From the NCBI GenBank assembly GCA_963801985.1, contig CAWDGV010000012.1:186001-250000 (forward strand): 64,000 bases of DNA, in the 5' to 3' direction. Source of the DNA: JABDQZ01 sp963801985 (GTDB taxonomy: Bacteria > Pseudomonadota > Gammaproteobacteria > Chromatiales > Chromatiaceae). Under the pieces are notes generated by a model. The model had not been told where the DNA came from. It worked only from the letters and a program-made list of their open reading frames with translations, and ran no database searches. Below are positions 53,501-60,515 of the stretch, one piece after another; position 1 is the first letter of the stretch; every line of letters starts with the position of its first letter. Made by a program: the position numbers and the translations under genes.

Positions 53501-55577
53501 TAAAGATATTCAAACGGCCTTGCCGGACACAGATACCTGGAGTCATGTTGCTCTGGTGTTTGATGGCAATACCCTGAAGCTCTATGTCAATGGCGCGGTT
53601 GCTTCGGATGGTTCGTTTGCTACAACCGAGCTGGTAACCAATCCTGATCCATTGGAAATCGGACGTCGTACTTTATCTAATAACTATTTCTTCCAGGGCT
53701 TTATGGATGAGGCGCGTGTATTTGACCAGGCCTTGACCGGCAGCGAGATTAGCTACGTCATGAACCGTACGCACCCCTGCGCTCTTCCGCCAGCACCTGA
53801 TCAGCCAGCTTTTGCCTTCAACTGTGTTGAATCAGGCACGGATGCTATCAATGGACGCTTGTATACCAAGGTGGTTGGCCAGGATTTTGATGTGGATGTG
53901 TATGCGTTAAAGGATGCAAATTCAGATAACATAGCCGATGGTGTGGAAACAGATTTTGCCCAGACAACGGATCATACTGTCACGGTGGAGTTAGTCGATA
54001 CATCGGGTGGCCAGGCTTGCGATGCCCGTCCCGTGTTGAGTCCGGCGGTTTCGCAATTGATGACATTTTCGTCTGCGGATTCCGGTGCAAAAACCAGTGG
54101 GAACTTTGCAGTTGACCGGGCCTATCGTTCAGTTGGCTGTAGGGTCACGGATGCAACCGACTCGCCAGTTGTTGTTGGTTGTTCATCTGACAGTTTTGCA
54201 GTCAGGCCAATTGCTTTCAGTTTAAATACGCCGGCTCTGGATAATGCCGGTTCCGTTGGAACGCCGATAGCCAAGGCCGGGGACAGCTTCACTTTGCAGG
54301 TTGGTTCAGCAGCAGGCTATGATGGTATCCCGCTTATATCAGCGACACCACTTGAAGCGCACAGCGGGGGATCTGCAGGTATTTTGAATGGCGGTTTCTC
54401 TGCTGCTGATATCGCAACGGGTACGGCAGAAGGCACTGCATTCACCTATTCAGAAGTGGGTAACTTCCGTTTTCTTGCCGATGCTATTTATGACGACAGC
54501 TTCACTGCCATTGATCAAACTGGCGACTGCATTGATAACAGCTACTCCAATGGTCTCAGCAGCGGAAAGGTTGGTTGTGATTTCAGTAATACGATAGCAA
54601 GCGACTGGATAGGAAGGTTCACGCCTGATCATTTTGAAGTTTCTATTGATGAGCATGGAGAGTTGCTGAATGTCTGTACAGGCTTCAGTTATTCCGCTAC
54701 TGATATTCCTTTTTCAGCTGATCCGCTCAAGCAACCGGAGCTAACGATCACGGCGCTTAACAGCAGTAATGTGACCACGGTGAACTACACCGGGGCATAT
54801 GCCAAGCTGGTTGCCAGTGATGTCAATATGCCGACAATAACCGGTGATGGCTCAACCAATGGCGTTGATGGGGTAACACCCGTTTCGTTAACCTGGAATA
54901 CAGGCTCAGCCAACCTGACTGATAATGGTAATGGGACTTTTACTTTTAAGCTGTCAGGTGACAGCTTTACTTATGGGCGGGGTGGCAATGACCTGGTAGC
55001 TCCATTTACCGCTGATGTGAATATGGTGATTGACGCAGTAACAGACAGTGATGCTGTATCCGCAACCGGTTTGCCTCAAACTATTGAGCCTGCAGGTGTG
55101 GAAGTTCGTTATGGGCGACTCAGCCTGCTGAATGCCTATGGCTCCGAGCTGCAGACTTTGCCAATGACTTTGCAGGTGGAATATTACAATGGCTCCGGCA
55201 GTGGTTTCGTGCCGAATACGCTGGATGCCTGTACTACCATCAATAATATCGTCATCACCGATGCTGATGCCGGAGACGGCCTGGCAGTGAGTGAAACCTG
55301 TATCTGGGATTCTGTGGGTGAAAGTGGTTCGTTTAATTGCGCCAGTGCAGGTAACCCTGCAGACCAATATAGTGCAATACCGGTAGCATCCAATTTCAAT
55401 TTGAACCTGATGGGGCCGGGAGTCGGCAATACCGGCGTATTAAATGTCACTGCAAATTCGCCAGGACATCTGGACTTTGACTGGCTGGGAGCCGGTTTGA
55501 GCGATCCGACAGGAACAGCCAGTTTCGGTATTCATAACTCCAACAATCGCATGATCTTCATGAAAGAAGTTCGTTAA
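50595..55577 (+). CDS. mshQ: MshQ-like giant surface protein with repeat arrays
   Basis: 1,660 residues from ATG 50595 (a TTG at 50580 is the longer option). Signal peptide 'MAVNLKIRKFLPALIAGSAL', then five roughly 110-residue repeats (residues about 38-569; 'LNTTSWAAANIHDGSQQSIW', 'LENYGSNRSVREFQV') resembling discoidin-type domains. Five roughly 55-residue repeats follow (569-840; 'NYGDPYIGARELRLLG'), then a LamG/concanavalin-like domain (842-1062; 'DGVDDYVSIPHN') and the MshQ C-terminal region (DUF6701 type) with Cys pairs. The repeats suggest an extended adhesin at the pilus tip. Usual MshQ lacks such arrays, as far as I know. Confidence 0.85.
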   Translation: MAVNLKIRKFLPALIAGSALASLPLQADDLLKPVLGSYFTHIDKQYNSSTYAAANLLDDNISTRWLSNRRDNDLILGFDAGLNARCFDEFILNNYGSNRSVRQFMLLYANDTSLSSDTGTAGWTPIPLDPAPVGPVNHLHWGQGGRMTAVDQQLSTTTWAGEHINNGNPGDFWLSNRGNNTLDFAFDTDWDGNTGDAINITELKLHNYGSNRSIKLFQVEVSEDGSNYQKLEVPGTGPGDPDFNYALSHEGGTLDLINTQLNTTSWAGANIHDGAASSIWLSSRTNNNLDFSFDPDGDGMVGLAGDSGDYFQLEKIVLENYGSNRSVREFQVLVKTAANPDWTAIPVPGSVSGQPDFNFLLAYQGASLTAIDAQLNTTSWAAANIHDGSQQSIWLSSKTNNILDFEFDPDGNGTPGEVTDQFTIEKIALENYGTTRSVENFQIEVKTAANANWTKLEVPGTAAGDTDFNFLSKHEGAALTFVDRQLNTTSWAAANIHDGSQQSIWLSNRPNNTLEFDFDTDLDGTPGDVVNFSKVRIQNYGSARSVQTFELDVRKGGSPIWQAVKAADNSTVFTAAQSSAEQEFAVKEQKNVRAFRIRTLTNYGDPYTGIRELEILGDSTGASHTFTALQPSAEQVFELDVVDQPANVTELRFRSISNYGDPYIGVRELKVLGSSITRNHTFVALQGSTEQVFNIDIADRPADVTAVRFQTISNYGDPYIGARELRLLGEAVTASHTFTADLPSAPQSFVLDETDRVTNVVAARLRTITNYGDPYIGAREFELLGDPVAPLYIFDASRDSAQQSWSFPAVTGKLFRIHTFDNYGDPYIGASEIGLLESSACYPAPVGAWLMDENSWGDVIDYSGNGLDGTAFNGATTDDASPVISGTPGTCSYGVFDGVDDYVSIPHNSLLDGTTGLTYTIWINPKTWSGSIRQVMAKSVHGGGSGRAQMGIFSEGGVLKGRAETLNGRKDIQTALPDTDTWSHVALVFDGNTLKLYVNGAVASDGSFATTELVTNPDPLEIGRRTLSNNYFFQGFMDEARVFDQALTGSEISYVMNRTHPCALPPAPDQPAFAFNCVESGTDAINGRLYTKVVGQDFDVDVYALKDANSDNIADGVETDFAQTTDHTVTVELVDTSGGQACDARPVLSPAVSQLMTFSSADSGAKTSGNFAVDRAYRSVGCRVTDATDSPVVVGCSSDSFAVRPIAFSLNTPALDNAGSVGTPIAKAGDSFTLQVGSAAGYDGIPLISATPLEAHSGGSAGILNGGFSAADIATGTAEGTAFTYSEVGNFRFLADAIYDDSFTAIDQTGDCIDNSYSNGLSSGKVGCDFSNTIASDWIGRFTPDHFEVSIDEHGELLNVCTGFSYSATDIPFSADPLKQPELTITALNSSNVTTVNYTGAYAKLVASDVNMPTITGDGSTNGVDGVTPVSLTWNTGSANLTDNGNGTFTFKLSGDSFTYGRGGNDLVAPFTADVNMVIDAVTDSDAVSATGLPQTIEPAGVEVRYGRLSLLNAYGSELQTLPMTLQVEYYNGSGSGFVPNTLDACTTINNIVITDADAGDGLAVSETCIWDSVGESGSFNCASAGNPADQYSAIPVASNFNLNLMGPGVGNTGVLNVTANSPGHLDFDWLGAGLSDPTGTASFGIHNSNNRMIFMKEVR

Positions 55578-55584
55578 CAGGTTT

Positions 55585-55746
55585 TTCACCACAAAGGATT
55601 CGAAGAACACAGAAAAAATAATATGACAGTACCGTCACCCCGGCGTGCTTCTAGCCGGGGTCCATTACTCCGTTTGAGAGAGATTCCGGCTAACAACATG
55701 CCGGAATGACAAGGAATTTTGTATTCTTCGAGTCCTTTGTGGTGAA
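55585..55746. repeat. MITE-like palindromic element 1
   Basis: Ends are inverted repeats of about 26 bp with two mismatches (TTCACCACAAAGGA / TCCTTTGTGGTGAA). Inside lie two REP-like stems: 'CCCCGGCGTGCTTCTAGCCGGGG' type, and 'ATTCCGGC..GCCGGAAT'. A second element with similar ends lies at 60328-60493. Confidence 0.75.
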
Positions 55747-55832
55747 TTTACCTTTCCTTCCGTATAATCGCGTTTTTTTCACGTGGCCTCTCGTAAGGGT
55801 CACCACTGACGGCTTAGGCCAAAGGAATAAAC

Positions 55833-57746
55833 ATGCCTGTAATTACCCTTCCCGACGGTTCTCAACGCGAATTTGACCATCCTGTGTCCGTAATGGATGT
55901 GGCGACCGATATTGGCCCTGGCCTGGCCAAGGCAACATTGGCTGGAATTGTTGATGGTGATATGAAAGATGCATCATTTGTTATTGAAAATGATGTCGAC
56001 CTTTCCATTGTGACAGACAAGAGCGAAGAAGCCCTTGAGCTGATCCGTCATGATGCGGCACACGTGATGGCGCAGGCAGTGCAGGAACTTTATCCCGGTA
56101 CCCAGGTGACCATTGGCCCTGCTATTGAAGATGGTTTTTATTACGACTTTGCCCGTGAAGAAGCTTTCACACCGGCTGATCTGCAGAAAATTGAAGACCG
56201 TATGCGTGAAATTGTTGGTCGTAATCTGCCAATTGAGCGCGAAGTCTGGGACAGGGAAGCTGCGAAGAAAACCTTTGGGGAAATACAGGAAGATTACAAG
56301 GTTCAGATTATCGAGGACATTATTCCTGAAGGGGAAGAGGTCTCAGTTTATCGTCAGGGCGAATGGTTTGATGTTTGCCGTGGTCCGCATCTTCCCAGTA
56401 CCGGTAAATTGCCCAAGGCTTTCAAGCTGATGAAGCTGGCTGGTGCCTACTGGCGCGGAGATTCCAACAACGCAATGCTGCAGCGCATCTATGGCACTGC
56501 CTGGCGTAACAAGAAAGAACTCAAAGAATACCTGCATCGCCTTGAAGAGGCTGAAAAACGTGATCATCGCAAGATCGGTAAAACGCTGGACCTGTTCCAC
56601 AGCCAGGAAGAGGCTCCGGGCATGGTGTTCTGGCATGACAAGGGCTGGTCAATCTACCTGGCTGTTCAGGAATATATCCGTGAAAAGTTAAAGCATCACG
56701 GTTACCAGGAAGTGCACACGCCACAGGTGATAGACAGGAGTTTATGGGAAAAGTCAGGTCACTGGGACAAGTTTGGCGACATGATTTTCACCACGCACTC
56801 GGAAAACCGCGATTACGCAATCAAGCCGATGAATTGCCCGGCGCATATCCAGATCTATAATCACGGTCTTAAAAGTTACCGCGACCTGCCGTTGCGCCTG
56901 GCAGAGTTCGGTTCCTGTCACCGCAACGAGCCATCCGGTACCCTGCATGGCCTGATGCGTGTGCGTAACTTTGTACAGGATGATGCGCATATTTTCTGTA
57001 CAGAAGACCAGATCCTCTCTGAAGTGATTGCTTTCAATGACCTGCTGTTTGAAGTTTATCGGGACTTCGGCTTTGAAGACGTGCTGATTAAGTTATCGAC
57101 CCGTCCGGAAAAGCGTGTAGGTTCTGACGAAACCTGGGATAAGGCCGAAAAAGCACTCGAAGACGCGTTGAATTCAGCAGGGCTTGACTGGGAGTTGCAG
57201 CCTGGAGAGGGCGCCTTCTATGGTCCGAAGATTGAATATTCCCTGAGGGACTGCCTGAACCGTGTCTGGCAACTGGGTACTATCCAGCTGGATTTCTCTA
57301 TGCCCGAGCGTCTTGGAGCTCACTATATTGCTGAAGATAACAGCAAGAAAGTTCCTGTTATGCTGCATCGTGCGATCCTCGGTTCACTGGAAAGGTTTAT
57401 TGGTATTTTGATCGAACATTACGCCGGTGCGATGCCGCTTTGGCTGTCTCCAGTGCAGGCCATAGTGATGAATATCACGGACAAACAGTCGGAATCTGTG
57501 AAAAATGTTGTCAAATCCATGCAAAATAATGGCTTACGGGCAGATTTTGACTTGAGAAACGAGAAAATCGGCTTTAAAATCCGCGAGCACACTTTACAGA
57601 GGATTCCTTATTTGCTGGTTATTGGCGATAGGGAAGCTGAAAACGGCGCAGTCGCTGTTCGAACCAGGTCTGGTGAAGATCTGGGTGTCATGCCTGTTGA
57701 AGAGTTTATCGTGATGGCTCAGAAACAGATTAAGGCACATCAATAG
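55833..57746 (+). CDS. thrS: Threonyl-tRNA synthetase
   Basis: 637 residues. TGS domain ('MPVITLPDGSQREFDHPVSV'), editing domain with 'RHDAAHVMAQAV' and 'DVCRGPHLP', class II catalytic core with motif 2 'FGSCHRNEPSGTLHGLMRVR' and motif 3 'PVMLHRAILGSLERFIGI', zinc ligands Cys ('NCPAH'), His and His, and the anticodon-binding C-terminus. First gene of the translation operon; SD AAGGAATAAAC. Confidence 0.98.
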   Translation: MPVITLPDGSQREFDHPVSVMDVATDIGPGLAKATLAGIVDGDMKDASFVIENDVDLSIVTDKSEEALELIRHDAAHVMAQAVQELYPGTQVTIGPAIEDGFYYDFAREEAFTPADLQKIEDRMREIVGRNLPIEREVWDREAAKKTFGEIQEDYKVQIIEDIIPEGEEVSVYRQGEWFDVCRGPHLPSTGKLPKAFKLMKLAGAYWRGDSNNAMLQRIYGTAWRNKKELKEYLHRLEEAEKRDHRKIGKTLDLFHSQEEAPGMVFWHDKGWSIYLAVQEYIREKLKHHGYQEVHTPQVIDRSLWEKSGHWDKFGDMIFTTHSENRDYAIKPMNCPAHIQIYNHGLKSYRDLPLRLAEFGSCHRNEPSGTLHGLMRVRNFVQDDAHIFCTEDQILSEVIAFNDLLFEVYRDFGFEDVLIKLSTRPEKRVGSDETWDKAEKALEDALNSAGLDWELQPGEGAFYGPKIEYSLRDCLNRVWQLGTIQLDFSMPERLGAHYIAEDNSKKVPVMLHRAILGSLERFIGILIEHYAGAMPLWLSPVQAIVMNITDKQSESVKNVVKSMQNNGLRADFDLRNEKIGFKIREHTLQRIPYLLVIGDREAENGAVAVRTRSGEDLGVMPVEEFIVMAQKQIKAHQ

Positions 57747-57835
57747 CGGTATGTATTGAATGAAGCTTGTCAGGAGACCCCTTAATACGAAGACGGGACT
57801 CGACAGGCTTTTGGTTTTTTTTGGAGGAACCTGTT

Positions 57836-58357
57836 ATTTCTAAACAAGCTAAACGTAATCGCATTAACGATGACATTACGGCAACACAAGTCAGATTAAT
57901 TGGCGCAGATGGCGAGCAAGTCGGCATTGTAACGATTGAAGAGGCAACCGATGCTGCGAAAACTGCAAAGCTCGACCTGGTTGAGATTGTTCCAACAGCT
58001 GAGCCGCCGGTTTGTCGAATCATGGATTACGGTAAGTTTTTGTTTGATGCGAAAAAGCAGAAACAGCTGGCCAAGAAAAAACAGAAACAGGTTCAGGTCA
58101 AGGAAATCAAGTTTCGTCCCGGAACGGATATCGGGGATTACAATATCAAGCTCAGGAACCTGATAAAGTTCCTCGAGGCAGGTGACAAGACCAAAGTCAC
58201 CATGCGCTTTAGAGGTAGAGAGCATGCACACAGGGAGATTGGACTGGAACTGTTAAGGCGTGTTGAAGCAGACCTGGCCGAATATGGCGTGGTTGAGCAG
58301 CAGCCGCTGATGGAAGGTCGTCAGATGGTGATGGTGCTGGGACCGAAAAAGAAATGA
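57836..58357 (+). CDS. infC: Translation initiation factor IF-3 with AUU start
   Basis: 173 residues. The reading frame has no ATG or GTG in place; GGAGG at 57823-57827 lies 8 nt before ATT TCT AAA CAA (ISKQAKRNRIND), so the start is AUU at 57836. This is the rare start by which IF-3 represses its own synthesis in enterobacteria. Both domains are complete ('NDDITATQVRLIGADGEQVG', linker 'KKQKQVQVKEIKFRPG', 'KTKVTMRFRGREHAH'). Confidence 0.95.
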   Translation: MSKQAKRNRINDDITATQVRLIGADGEQVGIVTIEEATDAAKTAKLDLVEIVPTAEPPVCRIMDYGKFLFDAKKQKQLAKKKQKQVQVKEIKFRPGTDIGDYNIKLRNLIKFLEAGDKTKVTMRFRGREHAHREIGLELLRRVEADLAEYGVVEQQPLMEGRQMVMVLGPKKK

Positions 58358-58385
58358 TTTTATGAAGTTAAATTAGTCCATATAT

Positions 58386-58470
58386 CGTCATTCCGGCAGG
58401 CGCTTTTAGCCGGAATTTTATGGATTAATTGCGGGATACTGGCTTGAAACATGCCAGTATGATGAATTGC
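58386..58470. repeat. REP-like palindromic repeat
   Basis: 'CATTCCGGCAGGCGC' and 'TAGCCGGAATTTTATGGAT', then 'ATGCCAGTATGATGA', similar in layout to the REP core inside the 55585-55746 element. Lies between infC and rpmI. Confidence 0.55.
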
Positions 58471-58561
58471 AATAGTTTTATCGTGGTAACCGGGCCAATA
58501 GGCATTGCCTGGGTTACCCTGAACTCAGCCCTTCGTGGGAATAGCTATATAGGAGAAGAAA

Positions 58562-58756
58562 ATGCCAAAGATTAAAACCAACCGGGGCGCAGCCAAGCGG
58601 TTTACCAAAACTGCTGGTGGTTTCAAGCGCAACCAGGCGCATCGTCGTCATATCCTGACCAAGAAAAGTACCAAGCGTAAACGCCAGTTACGTGCAGATG
58701 CCATGCTGCATCCTGCAGATGTTGCATCAGCCCGTCGCATGATGCCGTACGCTTAA
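58562..58756 (+). CDS. rpmI: Ribosomal protein bL35
   Basis: 64 residues, 'MPKIKTNRGAAKRFTKTAGG', basic throughout, usual length. SD AGGAGAAG. Followed 21 bp later by rplT. Confidence 0.97.
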   Translation: MPKIKTNRGAAKRFTKTAGGFKRNQAHRRHILTKKSTKRKRQLRADAMLHPADVASARRMMPYA

Positions 58757-58777
58757 TTGAGTTAAGGAGAATATACG

Positions 58778-59137
58778 ATGCCAAGAGTTAAACGTGGTGT
58801 ACAGGCTCATGCCAAGCACAAGAAAGTTTTAAGTGAAGCTAAAGGTTATTACGGCGCGCGCAGCAAGGTTTACCGTGTTGCCAAGCAGGCTGTTATCAAG
58901 GCAGGTCAGTATGCCTACCGTGATCGCCGTCAGAAGAAACGTCAGTTCCGTGCATTGTGGATTGCGCGTATCAACGCTGCAGCCCGTCTGAATGGTTTGT
59001 CATACAGCCGTATGATTGACGGTTTGAACAAGGCAAATGTTGAAGTCGATCGTAAAATACTGGCTGATCTTGCCATACATGATGCAGCTGCATTTACTGC
59101 GCTGGCAGAACAAGCCAAGGCTGCGCTCTCTAACTAA
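58778..59137 (+). CDS. rplT: Ribosomal protein bL20
   Basis: 119 residues, 'MPRVKRGVQAHAKHKKVL', 'GYYGARSKVYRVAKQAV', 'RDRRQKKRQFRALWIARINAA'. Usual length. In enterobacteria L20 represses rpmI-rplT translation; no such operator was examined here. Confidence 0.98.
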   Translation: MPRVKRGVQAHAKHKKVLSEAKGYYGARSKVYRVAKQAVIKAGQYAYRDRRQKKRQFRALWIARINAAARLNGLSYSRMIDGLNKANVEVDRKILADLAIHDAAAFTALAEQAKAALSN

Positions 59138-59224
59138 AAAATCCCTCCCCCTTGCCAAAGGGGGAGGTTAGGAGGGGGTAACCCCACCCTGACCCTCCCC
59201 TTGGTAAGGGGAGGGGATGCAAGA

Positions 59225-59255
59225 GGGAAGGGCCTGCTGGCCTTTCCCTTTTTTT
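59225..59255 (+). terminator. Rho-independent terminator/attenuator between rplT and pheS
   Basis: GGGAAGGGCC TGCT GGCCTTTCCC followed by TTTTTTT. Upstream (59146-59216) two further GC-rich stems of the CCTCCCC/GGGGAGG kind occur. It separates the ribosomal genes from pheST and may act as an attenuator. Confidence 0.85.
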
Positions 59256-59303
59256 CGCTTTACAGCCTTTAACAAGACAGCCCAATAGATAAAGGGAACA
59301 AGC

Positions 59304-60322
59304 ATGACTATCGACTTGGAAACACTGCTTCAGGAAGCTCATGAAAAAGTAGGCTCTGCGGCTGACCTGCGTGCACTTGATGATGTCAGAGTGGCCTACC
59401 TGGGTAAAACAGGCGCAATTACTGAACAACTGAAACAGTTGGGTAAGTTGCCTAAAGAAGAGAGGTCACAGGCAGGGCAGGCTATTAACAAGGCAAAGCA
59501 GACTGTTCAAAAAGCGATGAAAGCCGAAAAATCGCACTGGAGCAGGAAGTCCTGAATGCGCGCCTGGCATCTGAAACGATTGATGTCACACTGCCGGGGC
59601 GTAACGCTAACAGTGGTGGATTGCATCCGGTTACCCGTACGATTGAGCGTATCGAGAAACTTTTTGCCAATGCCGGTTTCAGCGTGGCCGAAGGTCCGGA
59701 AATCGAGGATGACTACCATAACTTCGAAGCGCTGAATATTCCTGCGCACCATCCTGCACGCGCGATGCATGATACGTTTTATTTTGATGAGCACCTGTTA
59801 TTGAGAACGCACACTTCGCCGGTACAGATCCGGGTGATGGAAAATGCTGAACCCCCATTGAAGGTTATTGCGCCTGGTCGCGTCTATCGCTGTGACTCGG
59901 ATCTGACGCATACGCCCATGTTCCACCAGGTTGAAGGCTTCCTGGTTGATGAAAATGTCACCTTTGCTGATTTGAAGGGCATTATTCATGATTTCCTGCA
60001 GGGCTTTTTTGAAAAAGACCTGAAAGTCCGTTTTCGTCCTTCCTATTTTCCGTTTACCGAACCATCGGCGGAAGTCGATATTGAATGTGTCATGTGTGAA
60101 GGCGAGGGGTGTCGTGTCTGTAGTCAGACCGGATGGCTGGAAGTACTGGGGTGCGGCATGATTCATCCGGAAGTGATGCGTCATGTGAATATCGATACGG
60201 AAAAATACTCCGGATATGCCTTTGGTATGGGTGTCGAACGACTTGGCATGTTGCGCTACGGCGTGAATGACTTGCGCCTGTTCTTCGAAAACGATCTAAG
60301 GTTTTTAAGGCAATTTGCATAA
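59304..60322 (+). pseudogene. pheS: Phenylalanyl-tRNA synthetase alpha chain, frameshifted in an A run
   Basis: The first frame (59304-59555) encodes the N-terminal coiled coil ('EAHEKVGSAADLRALDDVRVAYLGKTGAI'). It breaks at the A run 59527-59531; one more A restores 'AEKIALEQEVLNARLASETI' into the second frame, which holds the full catalytic domain ('HPVTRTIERIEKLFANAGF', motif 2 'GRVYRCDSDLTHTPMFHQVEG', motif 3 'GYAFGMGVERLGMLRYG'). The gene is essential and otherwise perfect (about 340 residues), so a missing base in the assembly is much likelier than a true mutation. Confidence 0.93.
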
Positions 60323-60327
60323 TAATA

Positions 60328-60493
60328 TTCACCACGAAGAACACAAAGTTCACAAAGTTTTTTAGGCAAAGCCGGGGTTGATTTTCGTGATGCCTGAGCG
60401 ATTAAAAAGGTTTGGAAATTAACGCACTACAAAATTGGGGCTCCAGTCTCAACGATTAATTTTCTTCGTGTTCTTAGAGTCCTTTGTGGTGAA
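60328..60493. repeat. MITE-like palindromic element 2
   Basis: Begins TTCACCACGAAGAACACAAA and ends TTCTTAGAGTCCTTTGTGGT GAA, the ends being inverted relatives of those at 55585-55746; the interiors differ. It fills the pheS-pheT gap. Confidence 0.65.
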
Positions 60494-60515
60494 CAATTAA
60501 TGAAAGGTAACAACA

